Below the pieces are notes generated by a model. The model saw only the letters and a list, made by a program, of their open reading frames with translations, did no database searches and was not told the origin of the DNA. Made by a program: the position numbers and the translations under genes. From Phymorhynchus buccinoides (lineage: Eukaryota; Mollusca; Gastropoda; Neogastropoda; Raphitomidae): a stretch of 64,000 bases of DNA. Location: NCBI GenBank assembly GCA_017654935.2, contig CM065683.1, forward strand, positions 709,546 through 773,545. The letters run 5' to 3'. This document shows, piece by piece, positions 37,801-52,310 of this stretch (positions are counted from its first letter, which is position 1; each line of letters begins with the position of its first letter).

Positions 37801-39560
37801 ATGATTGTGAGAAGGACATTAATCATGATAATTATGATATAATATTTCAGTCAGTATGGGTTGTTATGACTGTGAGAAGGACATTAATCATGATAATTAT
37901 GATATAATATTTCAGTCAGTATGGGTTGTTATGACTGTGAGAAGGACATTAATCATGATGATTATGATATAATATTTCAGTCAGTATGGGTTGTTATGAC
38001 TGTGAGAAGGACATTAATCATGATAATTATGATATAATATTTCAGTCAGTATGGGTTATGACTGTGAGAAGGACATTAATCATGATAATTATGATATAAT
38101 ATTTCAGTCAGTATGGGTTGTTATGACTGTGAGAAGGACATTAATCATGATGATTATGATATAATATTTCAGTCAGTATGGGCTATGATTGTGAGAAGGA
38201 CATTAATCATGATAATTATGATATAATATTTCAGTCAGTATGGGCTATGAGTGTGAGAAGGACATTAATCATGATAATTATGATATAATATTTCAGTCAG
38301 TATGGGTTGTTATGACTGTGAGAAGGACATTAATCATGATGATTATGATATAATATTTCAGTCAGTATGGGTTGTTATGATTGTGAGAAGGACATTAATC
38401 ATGATGATGATGATATAATATTTCAGTCAGTATGGGTTATGATTGTGAGAAGGACATTAATCATGATGATTATGATATAATATTTCAGTCAGTATGGGTT
38501 ATGACTGTGAGAAGGACATTAATCATGATAATGATGATATAATATTTCAGTCAGTATGGGTTGTTATGACTGTGAGAAGGACATTAATCATGATAATTAT
38601 GATTTAATATTTCAGTCATTATGGGCTGTTATGACTGTGAGAAGGACATTAATCATGATGATTATGATATAATATTTCAGTCATTATGGATTGCTATGAT
38701 TGTGAGAAGGACATTAATCATGATAATTATGATATAATATTTCAGTCAGTATGGGTTATGACTGTGAGAAGGACATTAATCATGATAATTATGATATAAT
38801 ATTTCAGTCAGTATGGGTTATGACTGTGAGAAGGACATTAATCATGATAATTATGATATAATATTTCAGGTCATGGAGCCCAGTTGTGTGTGTTCAGTGT
38901 ACTCTGCTGACAAGGACATTAATCATGATGGGCCTGATATAATATTTCAGTCATTATGGGTTATGACTGTGAGAAGGACATTAATCATGATAATTATGAT
39001 ATAATATTTCAGGTCAACTGGAGCCCAGTTGAGTGTTTTTATGTCAGTGTACTCTGCTGGACAAGTTTTATCGCTGGGCCTTCAAATCAGGGTATGGGTT
39101 ATGATTGTGAGAAGGACATTAATCATGATAATTATGATATAATATTTCAGGTCAATGAGAGCCAAGTTGATGTTGGTTCAGTGTACTCTGCTGACAAGTT
39201 TTATCGCGTGGCCTTTCAAACTCGGAGGTATGGGTTATGACCTGTTGCAGAATGACATTAATCCTGATGATTATGATATCATATTTCAGGTCAGTATGGA
39301 GCCCAGTGAAGGGTGAGAAGGACATTAATCTGCTGATTAAGTATGATCGATAATATTTCAACTCGCCCAGTATGGGTTGTGATTGTGAGAAGGACATTAA
39401 TCATGATGATTATGATATAATATTTCAGGTCAATGGAGCCCAGTTGATGTGTGTTCAGTGTACTCTGCTGACAAGTTTTACCGCTGGGCCTTCAACTCGC
39501 AGTATGGGTTATGACTGTGAGAAGGACATTAATCATGATAATTATGATATAATATTTCAG
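34827..39560 (+). repeat. 62/65-bp acceptor-bearing minisatellite with irregular 132-bp units at the end, copy B
   Basis: Same unit as 5202-10943, with more CATTATGGGCT variants and about 1 kb shorter. From about 38870 to 39560 units again contain the exon start GTCAATGGAGCCCAG, but they are irregular and partly corrupted, unlike the exact 132-bp ladder in copy A. Confidence 0.9.
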
Positions 39561-39742
39561 GTCAATGGAGCCCAGTTGATGTGGGTTTCAGTGTACTCTG
39601 CTGACAAGTTTTACCGCTGGGCCTTCAACTCGCAGTATGGGTTTGGTGGCAACGTTCTGACCTTCATGAAGCGCTATTCCTCCCTGGGGAAGAAACGAGT
39701 GGACGCTGCCTTTATGAAAGCACTGACATCATCCAAACTCAG
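39561..39742 (+). CDS. CERKL: Ceramide kinase-like internal exon, copy B, single-base frameshift
   Basis: Same exon as 11604-11784, but 182 bp long: GATGTGGGTTTCAG replaces GATGTGTGTTCAG near 39581-39590, shifting the frame after PVDV. The rest (YSADKFYRWAF, QYGFGGN, ALTSSKL) is identical. The donor is CTCAG|GTGGTT. If copy B is the true gene path, this insertion is either a sequencing error or a null allele. Confidence 0.8.
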
Positions 39743-41970
39743 GTGGTTATTTATTATGTGTCTGTGCATACACCACATATCGATGTGGTCTGACATCATC
39801 CAAACTCAGGTGGTTATTTATTATGTGTCTGTGCATACACCACATATCGATGTGGTCTGACATCATCCAAACTCAGGTGGTTATGATGTGTTTGTGCATA
39901 CACCACATATCAATGTGCTCTGACATCATCCAAACTCAGGTGGTTATGATGTGTTTGTGCATGCACCACATATCAATGTGGTCTGACATTATCCAAACTC
40001 AGGTGGTTATTTATTATGTGTCTGTGCATACACCACATATCAATGTGGTCTGACATCATCCAAACTCAGGTGGTTATTTATTATGTGTCTGTGCATGCAC
40101 CACATATCAATGTGGTCTGACATCATCCAAGCTCAGGTGGTTATGATGTGTTTGTGCATACACCACATATCAATGTGCTCTGACATTATCCAAGCTGAGG
40201 TGGTTATTTATTATGTGTTTGTGCATACACCACATATCGATGTGCTCTGACATCATCCAAACTCACGTGGTTATGATGTGTTTGTGCATACACCACATAT
40301 CAATGTGCACTGACATCATCCAAACTCAGGTGGTTATTTATTATGTGTCTGTGCATACACCACATATCAATGTGGTCTGACATCATCCAAGGTCAGGTGG
40401 TTATTTATTATGTGTTTGTGCATACACCACATATCAATGTGCACTGACATCATCCAAACTCAGGTGGTTATTTATTATGTGTCTGTGCATACACCACATA
40501 TCAATGTGGTCTGACATCATCCAAGGTCAGGTGGTTATGATGTGTTTGTGCATACACCACATATCAATGTGCTCTGACATCATCCAAACTCAGGTGGTTA
40601 TTTATTATGTGTCTGTGCATACACCACATATCAATGTGGTCTGACATCATCCAAGGTCAGGTGGTTATTTATGATGTGTCTGTGCATACACCACATATCA
40701 ATGTGGTCTGACATCATCCAAACTCAGGTGGTTATTTATTATGTGTCTGTGCATACACCACATATCAATGTGGTCTGACATCATCCAAGGTCAGGTGGTT
40801 ATGATGTGTTTGTGCATGCACCACATATCAATGTGCTCTGACATCATCCAAACTCACGTGGTTATGATGTGTTTGTGCATGCACCACATATCGATGTGCT
40901 CTGACATCCAAGCTCAGGTGGTTATGATGTGTTTGTGCATACACCACATATCAATGTGCACTGACATCATCCAAACTCAGGTGGTTATTTATTATGTGTC
41001 TGTGCATACACCACATATCAATGTGGTCTGACATCATCCAAACTCAGGTGGTTATGATGTGTTTGTGCATGCACCACATATCAATGTGCTCTGACATTAT
41101 CCAAACTCAGGTGGTTATGATGTGTTTGTGCATACACCACATATCAATGTGCTCTGACATCATCCAAACTCAGGTGGTTATGATGTGTTTGTGCATACAC
41201 CACATATCAATGTGCTCTGACATCATCCAAACTCACGTGGTTATGATGTGTTTGTGCATACACCAAATATCAATGTGCACTGACATCATCCAAACTCAGG
41301 TGGTTATTTATTATGTGTCTGTGCATACACCACATATCAATGTGGTCTGACATCCAAGCTCAGGTGGTTATGATGTGTTTGTGCATGCACCACATATCAA
41401 TGTGCTCTGACATCCAAACTCAGGTGGTTATGATGTGTTTGTGCATACACCACATATCGATGTGCTCTGACATCATCCAAACTCAGGTGGTTATGATGTG
41501 TTTGTGCATACACCACATATCAATGTGCACTGACATCATCCAAACTCAGGTGGTTATGATGTGTTTGTGCATGCACCACATATCAATGTGGTCTGACATC
41601 ATCCAAACTCAGGTGGTTATTTATTATGTGTTTGTGCATACACCACATATCAATGTGCTCTGACATCATCCAAACTCACGTGGTTATGATGTGTTTGTGC
41701 ATACACCACATATCAATGTGCACTGACATCATCCAAACTCAGGTGGTTATTTATTATGTGTCTGTGCATACACCACATATCAATGTGGTCTGACCATTCC
41801 CCCCTCCCTCCCCCCCTCCCCCACCAAACTCAGGTGGTTACTTATTATGTGTCTGTGCATACACCACATATCAATGTGGTCTGACATCATCCAAGGTCAG
41901 GTGGTTATGATGTGTTTGTGCATACACCACATATCAATGTGCTCTGACATAATCCAAGCTAAGGTGGTTA
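39743..41970 (+). repeat. 63-bp donor-bearing minisatellite, about 34 units, copy B
   Basis: Same unit as 11785-13930, with more of the TTTATTATG long variant. At about 41794-41823 one unit has a C/T-rich run in place of the normal ATCATCC. Confidence 0.95.
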
Positions 41971-43806
41971 TTATGTGTTTCTGCATACACCACATGACAA
42001 TGTGTGTTTATGGTGTGTTTCTGTATACACTACATGACAATGTGTGTTTATGGTGTGTTTCTGTATACACCACATGACAATGTGTGTTTATGGTGTGTTT
42101 CTGCATACACCACATGACAATGTGTGTTTATGGTGTGTTTCTGTATACACCACATGACAATGTGTGTTTATGGTGTGTTTCTGCATACACCACATGACAA
42201 TGTGTGTTTATCACTTTATGGTGTGTTTCTGTATACGCCACATGACAATGTGTGTTTATGGTGTGTTTCTGTATACACCACATGACAATGTGTGTTTATC
42301 ACTTTATGGTGTGTTTCTGTATACACCACATGACAATGTGTGTTTATGGTGTGTTTCTGTATACACTACATGACAATGTGTGTTTATGGTGTGTTTCTGT
42401 ATACGCCACATGACAATGTGTGTTTATGGTGTGTTTCTGCATACACCACATGACAATGTGTGTTTATCACTTTATTGTGTGTTTCTGCATACACCACATG
42501 ACAATGTGTGTTTATCACTTTATTGTGTGTTTCTGCATACACCACATGACAATGTGTGTTTATCACTTTATTGTGTGTTTCTGCATACACCACATGACAA
42601 TGTGTGTTTATCACTTTATTGTGTGTTTCTGCATACACCACATGACAATGTGTGTTTATCACTTTATTGTGTGTTTCTGCATACACCACATGACAATGTG
42701 TGTTTATCACTTTATTGTGTGTTTCTGCATACACCACATGACAATGTGTGTTTATGGTGTGTTTCTGCATACACCACATGACAATGTGTGTTTATCACTT
42801 TATTGTGTGTTTCTGCATACACCACATGACAATGTGTGTTTATGGTGTGTTTCTGTATGCGCCACATGACAATGTGTGTTTATCACTTTATGGTGTGTTT
42901 CTGTATACACCACATGACAATGTGTGTTTATGGTGTGTTTCTGCATACACCACATGACAATGTGTGTTTATGGTGTGTTTCTGTATGCGCCACATGACAA
43001 TGTGTGTTTATCACTTTATTGTGTGTTTCTGTATACACCACATGACAATGTGTGTTTATCACTTTATTGTGTGTTTCTGTATACACTACATGACAATGTG
43101 TGTTTATGGTGTGTTTCTGTATACACTACATGACAATGTGTGTTTATCACTTTATGGTGTGTTTCTGTATACACTACATGACAATGTGTGTTTATCACTT
43201 TATTGTGTGTTTCTGTATACACTACATGACAATGTGTGTTTATGGTGTGTTTCTGTATACACTACATGACAATGTGTGTTTATCACTTTATTGTGTGTTT
43301 CTGTATACACTACATGACAATGTGTGTTTATGGTGTGTTTCTGTATGCACCACATGACAATGTGTGTTTATCACTTTATGGTGTGTTTCTGTATACACCA
43401 CATGACAATGTGTGTTTATGGTGTGTTTCTGTATACACCACATGACAATGTGTGTTTATCACTTTATGGTGTGTTTCTGTATACACTACATGACAATGTG
43501 TGTTTATGGTGTGTTTCTGTATGCACCACATGACAATGTGTGTTTATCACTTTATGGTGTGTTTCTGTATACACCACATGACAATGTGTGTTTATGGTGT
43601 GTTTCTGTATACACTACATGACAATGTGTGTTTATCACTTTATGGTGTGTTTCTGCATACACTACATGACAATGTGTGTTTATGGTGTGTTTCTGTATAC
43701 ACCACATGACAATGTGTGTTTATGGTGTGTTTCTGTATACACTACTACATGACAATGTGTGTTTATCACTTTATGGTGTGTTTCTGCATACACTACATGA
43801 CAATGT
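41971..43806. repeat. 40/48-bp minisatellite, copy B
   Basis: Same as 13931-15731, with a run of 48-bp units near 42450-42730 that is not present in copy A. Confidence 0.95.
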
Positions 43807-43852
43807 GCACTATCAAGTACTGTACATTTAGGTGAATGTAGATGCATGTGAG

Positions 43853-45480
43853 TCACACATGTCAGCACACAGCTGACACATGTCCACACACATGTCAGCA
43901 CATACCTGGCACATGTCCACACACATGTCAGCACACAGCACACAGTCCGCACACATGTCCACACACATGTCAGCACATACCTGGCACATGTCCACACACA
44001 TCTACACGTATTTTACAGACTATAAGGCGATACATGTCAGCACACACCTGGCACATGTCCACACACATGTCAGCACACACCTGGCACATGTCCACACACA
44101 TGTCAGCACATACCTGGCACATGTCCACACACATGTCAGCACATACCTGGCACATGTCCACACACATGTCAGCACATACATGGCACATGTCCACACACAT
44201 GTCAGCACATACCTGGCACATGTCCACACACATGTCATCACATACACATGTCCACACACACATGTCAGCACACACATGTCCATGTCAGCACATACCTGGC
44301 ACATGTCCACACACATGTCAGCACATACCTGGCACATGTCCACACACATGTCAGCACATACCTGGCACATGTCCACACACATGTCAGCACATACCTGGCA
44401 CATGTCCACACACATGTCAGCACATACCTGGCACATGTCCACACACATTCAGCACACACCTGGCACATGTCCACACACATGTCAGCACATACCTGGCAAG
44501 TCCACACACATGTCAGCACACACCTGGCACATGTCCACACACATGTCAGCACACAGCTGACACATATTCCACACACATGTACAGCACATATGTCCACATG
44601 TCAGCACACACCTGGCACATGTCCACACGCATGTCAGCACACAGCTGACACATATCCACACACATGTCAGCACACAGCTGACACATGTCCACACACATGT
44701 CAGCACATACCTGACACATGTCCACACACATGTCAGCACATTTACCTGGCACATGTCCACACACATGTCAGCCTGGCACATGTCCACACACATGTCAGCA
44801 CATATTTGGCACATGTCCACACCACACACATGTCAGCACACACCTGGCACATGTCCACACACATGTCAGCACATATTTGGCACATGTCCACACACATGTC
44901 AGCACATATTTGGCACATGTCCACACAGTCAGCACATATTTGGCACATGTCCACACACATGTCAGCACAAACCTGGCACATGTCCACACACATGTCATCA
45001 CATACCTGGCGCATGTCCACACACAAGTCAGCACATATTTGTGCAAAAAATGTCCACACCACATGTCAAGCACATACCCATGGCGCATGTACCAAACACA
45101 ATGTCAGCAACATATTTGGCGCATGTCCACACACATGTCAGCACAATATTTGTAAAAAAATTAACACACATGTCAGAACACAATACATGGCACATGTCCT
45201 ACAAGGCGATAACATGTCAGCACACAACCTGGCACAATGTACCACACACTAGTCATCACATACCTGGCACATGTCCACAACGCATGTCATCCCATACCTG
45301 GCACATGTCCACCACACATGTTCAGCACATACCTGGCACAATGTCCACACACATGTCACACACAAACTACCGCACATTATTACGTGACTATAAGGCGATA
45401 CATGGTCAGCACACACCTGGCCACATGTTCCACACACATGTCACAACACATCTACCGTATATTTAAGCACTAGAAGGCAC
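43853..45480. repeat. 33-bp minisatellite, copy B, increasingly corrupted
   Basis: Same unit as 15776-18513 but about 1.1 kb shorter. Clean to about 44950, then full of indels. One captured transposon end starts near 43999, others near 45367 and 45450. Confidence 0.9.
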
Positions 45481-46050
45481 ACACAATGTCAGCACCACAC
45501 CTAGGACCACATGTCCAGCAACATTATTTGGCCACATGTCACACATTTTACGGACTTTCAGCACACACCTTTTTCCTACACTGAGACCCCTACACATTAT
45601 AAGAAGACTAATAAAATAGTAAGCAACTATGTCCAACACAATCTGAACTTTGTGCACAAATTTTTTTACAGGGGAGGGACACACATGTCAGCAACTTCAC
45701 AATAATCAGCACATACGCCTGGCAGTCCCTAGTCCATGGTACACATGCGTCAGCCACATATTCTGACACATAATCCACACATCACTGTTTAGCACACTAT
45801 TTGTGCACATGGATGTGACAGTTGTATTGTCAGCACATTACCTGGCAGCAGTTTGTTCCTTGGGACATCACTATGTCAGACTTGAATCCACACCTGGCAC
45901 CATCTCCACACACATGTCAGCAACATATTTGGCACATATCCACAAGTCATGAATTGTTGCACATATGTGGCACATGTCCATTGTGACATGATCAGCACAC
46001 ACTGGTACATTGTCCGCAAACATGGTCATTCTACATCATTGGCAGAGTGA
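45481..46050. other. Mixed sequence: unique spacer interleaved with 33-bp array motifs
   Basis: Positions follow the unique sequence of 18540-18990 in order, but short pieces of the array (CAGCACA, CCTGGCA, CACATGTCCA) replace bases throughout, often keeping length. This looks like a consensus of two different sequences rather than a natural one. Confidence 0.75.
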
Positions 46051-49000
46051 TCTATGCATGATTTCTAACTGTATCGTAAACTATACATGATTTCTAACTG
46101 TATAGTAAACTATGCATGATTTCTAACTGTATAGTAAACTATACATGATTTCTAACTGTATAGTAAACTATACATGATTTCTAACTGTATAGTAAACTAG
46201 GCAAATTGATTTCTAACTGTATAGTAAACTATACATGATTTCTAACTGTATAGTAAACCTATGAATGATTTCTAACTGTATAGTAAACTATACATGATTT
46301 TTCTTAACTGGTAGTAAAAACTATACATGATTTTCTAACTGTAATAGTAAAAACTATGTCAAAAAATTGAGTTTCCCCCCTAACCTGTAAATAGTAAAAC
46401 CTATACATGAATTTCCTCAACTGTAATAGTAACCTATGCATGATTTCTAACTGTATGTAAAAACTTATGACATGATTTCCACAACTGTAATAGTAAAAAA
46501 CTATGAAAATGATTTTCTAACTGTATAGTAAACTATTACACGGATTTTTTCTAACTGTAATCCGTTAAAAACTATACATGTTTCTAAGCCTGTAGTAAAC
46601 CTATACATTGGATTGTTTCTAACTGTATCGTCTATACATGATTTCCTAACTGTATAGTAAACTTACATGAATATTTTCTAACTGTATAAAGTTAACTATG
46701 CGATGATTTTTTCTACTGTTAAAAATAGTAACACTACACATATTTTTTTCTAACTGTATATGTAAACTACTACATGATTTCTAACTGTATAGTAAAACTA
46801 TACATGATTTCTAACTGTATAGTAAACTATTCAAAACTGAATAAAATATGATTACTAACTGTATAGTAAACTATACATGATTTCTAACTGTATAGTAAAC
46901 TATACATGATTTCTAACTGTATAGTAAACTATACATGATTTCTAACTGTATAGTAAAAAAAAACTTACCATGATTTCCTAACTGGTTTAATAGTAAACTA
47001 TACACATGATTTCTAACTGTATAGTAAACTATGCATGATTTTCTAACTGTAACTAGTTTAAAACTATCCAATAGAATTCTAACTGTAATAGTAACACCTA
47101 TGGAACAATGATTTCTAACCTGTATTACAAAACTATACTTTTCCTAACTGTATAAGTAAACTATCATTGGATTTTCACGTAAAAAACTTATACCATGAAT
47201 TTCTAACTGTATATGTAAACTAATTGCATGATTTCTAACTGTAATAGTAAACTATAAAACTAGGCATGATTTTTTTCTAACTGTATAAGTAAACCATACG
47301 CATAGATTTTCTAACTGTATAGTACAAAACTATGCATGATTGGTCGTAAAACCTACCCCCTGATTTCCCATCCCTAAGTAAAACGAAACGAAATTTGTCT
47401 GTATCGTATAACTTTAATGGATGATTTTTCTAAGTTATAGTAAAACTGTTCTGGAAAGTTTTTTTCTACTGTAAAAATAGTAAAAACTATACATGATTTT
47501 AACTGTAGATATTTAAAACTATTACATGATTTCTAACATGTATAGTAGTCCCTATGAGAATGTTCTAACTGATATAGTAAACTACCACTGCATGATTCTA
47601 AATCAGTTTCAATAGTAAAACTATGCATGATTTCTAACTGTATATTAAAACTAAATACATTGGTCTAAACTGTAATACTATTTCTAAACTGGTATAGTAA
47701 CTATGGGCCCCAATGATTTCTAAACTGTATAGTAAAACTAATGAAATTATTTTTTCTTAACTGGTATAGTACAAACCTAAGCATGATTGTCCCCTAAACT
47801 GTAAATTAGTAAAAAACTATAAACATTATTTCCTAACTGTATAGTAAACTAAAGGAACATTGATTTTCTAACTTGTATCGGAAACTAAATGAATGATTTT
47901 TTCTAACCTGTATAAGTTAAAACTAAAATGATTTCTTAACTGTATATTAAAACTTAAACATTGATTTTTTCCCTAACTGTACAATGTAAACTTTATTCAT
48001 GATTTCCTTAACTGTGTAGTAAAACCTATACATTGTTTTCTTAACTTTGTAACATTAGTTAAAACTATAACACCATGATTTTCTTCTAACTTGGTTAATA
48101 GTAAAACTATAACCATTGAATTGATTCCTAACTGTATAGTAAAAACCTTACATGATTTTTCTACACTGTATAGTAAAACGTTAGCACTGATTTCTAACTG
48201 TATAGTAAACTATACATGATTTCTAACTGTATAGTAAACTATGCATGATTTCTAACTGTATAGTAAACTATACATGATTTCTAACTGTATAGTAAACTAT
48301 GAATGATTTCTAACTGTATAGTAAACTATGCATGATTTCTAACTGTATCGTAAACTATTTCCCTAACATGATTTCTAACTGGTATAGTTTTTAACTTAAT
48401 CAATGATTTTCTAACTGTATAGTAAACTAATAACATGATTTTCTAACTGTATAGTAAACTATACATCCATGATTTCTAACTGTATAGTAAACTATACATG
48501 ATTTCTAACTGTATAGTAAACTATACATGATTTCTAACTGTATAGTAAACTATACATGATTTCTAACTGTATCAGTTAAAAAACTATGACTGATTTTCTA
48601 AACTTGTAAAATAGTAACTATGAATAATTTGTTTTCCTAAACTTGTAAATAGTAAAAAAACTATGAACAATGATTTCTAACTGTGTATAGTAAACTATGC
48701 ATGATTTCTAACTGTATAGTAAACTATACATGATTTCTAACTGTATAGTAAACTATACATGATTTCTAACTGTATAGTAAACTATACATGATTTCTAACT
48801 GTGTAGTAAACTATACATGATTTCTAACTGTATAGTAAACTATGCATGATTTCTAACTGTATAGTAAACTATTACATGATTTCTAACTGTGGTAGTAAAC
48901 TATACATGATTTCTAACTGTATAGTAAACTATACATGATTTCTAACTGTATAGTAAACTATGCATGAATTTCTAACTGTAATAGTAAACTTAAATACATT

Positions 49001-49070
49001 GAATTTTCCCCCTACTGTATAAGTAAACTATACATGATTTTTTCTAACTGTATAAGTAAACCTATGCAAA
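46051..49070. repeat. 29-bp minisatellite, noisy, copy B
   Basis: Same unit as 18998-20643 but nearly twice as long, with alternating clean and heavily corrupted blocks (extra A, T and C runs). The true number of units cannot be read from this sequence. Confidence 0.9.
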
Positions 49071-49124
49071 TGGGACACATGTGGGTAAAAATTTCCCATC
49101 ATTGACACTTGACCTGATTTTTTG

Positions 49125-49198
49125 GGTGTGTGTGTGTGGGGTGTGTGTTTGGTTTGGTTGTGGTGTGTTGGGGGTGCTGTTGTGTGTGTGTGGGGGGT

Positions 49199-49238
<40 letters not shown>

Positions 49239-49259
49239 GGTGTGTGTGTGTGTGTGTGC
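49125..49259 (+). repeat. (TG)n tract directly before splice acceptor, copy B
   Basis: Counterpart of 20681-20806. TG/TGG-rich sequence runs into GTGCAG before the exon at 49262. Confidence 0.85.
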
Positions 49260-49261
49260 AG

Positions 49262-49345
49262 GGCCTATGACTGTGAGATAGGAGTTCATCCCTACACCAG
49301 GACGTCATTGCCAAAGAGTTTTTTCAACACAGTCGGTAGGACTGG
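49262..49345 (+). CDS. CERKL: Ceramide kinase-like short exon (AYDCEI), copy B
   Basis: It starts after GTGCAG and ends at CTGG|GTGAG. The 84 bp read AYDCEI and then remain open to the end in this frame, but the length is one base more than phase-consistent and the downstream half differs from copy A (TTTTTTC run, GTCGG). AYDCEI is the recognisable part; the second half should be treated as uncertain. Confidence 0.65.
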
Positions 49346-49385
49346 GTGAGATGAATTATTATTATCAGTTAATTTATTTTGTGCT

Positions 49386-49491
49386 ATCCATCATCACCAT
49401 CATCGTCACCATCACCACCACCATCATCATCATCATTGTTTCTATCATCATCATCTCACCATCATCATCACCATAATCCACACCACCATCA

Positions 49492-49534
<43 letters not shown>

Positions 49535-50425
49535 CAATCATCACCATCACCATCCATCACCACATCAACCACCAACCATCATCATCACCATCAATCATCA
49601 TCATCACCATCATCATCACCATCACCACCATCATCAATCACCATCAATCATTCCATCATCATAATAATAATAATAATGAGGCTTTTGTAAAATTTTATTA
49701 TAGCGCCCCATCCTAACTATGTAGGCTACAGGGCCGCTTTAACCACAAAATTGAAATGGAATTAAAAACATGAAACAAAAATCCAATAACATCAGCAGAC
49801 AAAACAATAAAAATGCACATATCAATCAGCAACCAACAACTGCTGTAACTGCTACTATTACTACTATACTACTACTACTACTAAAACTACGACTATTACT
49901 ACTACTACTACTACTACTACTTACTACTACCACTATACTACTACTTATAAACAGTCCTAATACACGTATGCATTGTCACACAATTCACAAGCATGAAATA
50001 ACAGCATAATATTCACAACATACACACACACAAAAACACACACAACACAACACAGACACACGCACACACAACACACACACCCTACACACGCATGCACGCA
50101 CGCACACACACCCACACACACATACCATGCCATATTATACACTCATATAGGCGAGCCTACATGAACGCATCACACGCACTGCACACAACACAAACATGCG
50201 CACACGCACACGCACTACGCACACGCACACACACAACAATACACGTAAACAAAGTTTTCATCATCATCATCATCATCACCATCATCATCATCTCATCATC
50301 ATCATCACATCATCACCATCATCATCATCATCATTCATCACCACCAACCATCATCATCATCATCATCATCATTATCATCACCACCACCATCTTCATCATC
50401 ATCCCCATCACCATCATCCACCATC
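49386..50425. repeat. (ATC)n, hairpin motif, (TAC)n, CA-rich and (ATC)n block, copy B
   Basis: The same order of low-complexity parts as 20892-22020, with the TAGCGCCC...GGCCGCTTTA hairpin motif at about 49680-49745. Serine- and histidine-rich open frames here are artefacts. Confidence 0.8.
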
Positions 50426-50980
50426 AAAGTTGAGAGCAAAAAAAGTCTGATTGTTTTTTGCTATTTGTGTTTTTGTAACGAATGAATCCTGAATAACTTT
50501 TAAACTGAGTGTTCTATAAACCTAATGTTGTCCATACATTTACCTAACCAGTGGTCTAAAAATGAGCTTCTACTTCAGTTTGGCTTGCCTTTTATGGCGA
50601 GAAAAGCTAAAAATTAGGCGGACTAGCCCCGTTCTCCCCTAATTTCAGTGCAGTATGTTTACTTTATTTTCCACCCCGAAAATGAATCGGTTCATATGGT
50701 CTTAATCCCCCCAGTGCAATACAAAATGTAAACACTAAAATATTATTCGGACACATGACAATTACTATTTCAAAGATTTGTTCAGTTTACATTGAAATAG
50801 CTCTCGACCTTGTATACTGCAGACTATATTCTTTGTGGATTAATGGATTTTGATATGTTGGTGCAGCGGTTGCTATGATTCAGATCTACATGGAGGCGCA
50901 TCTCGCCTCTTCAATGCATTGTGATTTTCTGCTGTTTTTATAATTTAAAACGGTAAGATCGGTATATATATGTTATTTGG
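50426..50980. other. Unique sequence, copy B
   Basis: Counterpart of 22021-22624. Many small deletions relative to copy A and an inserted C run near 50707. No gene seen. Confidence 0.4.
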
Positions 50981-51880
50981 ATTTGGGTTATGGTACATGA
51001 CTTTTGGGCTCTCTTGAAGCGTGTTCTTTAGCTAACTCCAGCTAAAGCTGGTACATGACTTTTTGGACTCTCTCGAAGCGTGTTCTTTAGCTACCTCCAG
51101 CTAAAGCTGGTACATGACTTTGGGGCTCTCTCGAAGCGTGTTCTTTAGCTACCTCCAGCTAAAGCTGGTACATGACTTTTGGGCTCTCTCGAAGCGTGTT
51201 CTTTAGCTACCTCCAGCTAAAGCTGGTACATGACTTTTGGGCTCTCTTGAAGCGTGTTCTTTAGCTACCTCCAGCTAAAGTTGGTACATGACTTTTGGGC
51301 TCTCTTGAAGCGTGTTCTTTAGCTACCTCCAGCTAAAGCTGGTACATGACTTTTTATTGGCTCTCTCGAAGCGTGTTCTTTAGCTAACTCCAGCTAATGC
51401 TGGTTTTTGACTTTTGGGCTCTCTTGAAGCGTGTTCTTTAGCTAACTCCAGCTAAATGCTGGTACATGACTTTTGGGCTCTCTTCGAAGCGTGTTCTTTA
51501 GCTACCTCCGAGCTAATGCTGGTACATGACTTTTGGGCTCTCTTGAAGCGTGTTCTTTTAGCTAACTCCAGCTAAAGCTGGTACATGACTTTTGGACTCT
51601 CTCGAAGCGTGTTCTTTTTAGCTACCTCCAGCTAAAGCCTGGTACATGACTTTTGGGCTCTCTTTGAAGCGTGTTCTTGTAGCTAACTCCAGCTAAAGCT
51701 GGTACTTGACTTTTGGGCTCTCTGTTTGAAGCGTGTTCTTTAGCTAACTCCAGCTAAAGCTGGTACATGACTTTTGGGCTCTCTTGAAGCGTGTTCTTTA
51801 GCTAACTCCAGCTAAAGCTGGTACATGACTTTTGGGCTCTCTTTGAAGCGTGTTCTTTAGCTACCTCCAGCTAAAGTGTC
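50981..51880. repeat. 58-bp minisatellite, about 15 units, copy B
   Basis: The clean version of 22625-23893. Units vary mainly at CTAACTCC/CTACCTCC and CTCTTGAAG/CTCTCGAAG. Confidence 0.95.
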
Positions 51881-52310
51881 TCGTTAGCAAAAGAAGACCC
51901 CTTTCTCTAAAGTCCCCAAAAAGTCATGTACCATCCCCAAATCCCAAATTAACTATTAGTAAATCTCCTCTTTTTAGCACACTCACACACTACACCAACC
52001 TACAGCACACACACACTGTGGGCTTTGTTCACAGTATCCCGTCTCTTAAACCCCTCAACACACACACACCACACACCAACACTGTGCTTACACACATATT
52101 TGGGCTTCTTTCCAATCCTTTTTTTTCCCCACGCAAGATGAAGCTTTTTCAGTTTTTTGGTATGGCTTTCATCTGTTAGACCTTTGATGACTAAAGATCT
52201 CTAATCTTTGTTAGATGTGACCTCTAATGACCTTGACCTCATGAACTTTGTCAGGTGTGAATAACTTGCCAGGGACGGTCATGGGCGAAGGATGGGTCAG
52301 GGGAGGTCAC
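51881..52310. other. Unique to CA-rich spacer, copy B
   Basis: Counterpart of 23894-24290. No gene seen. Confidence 0.4.
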
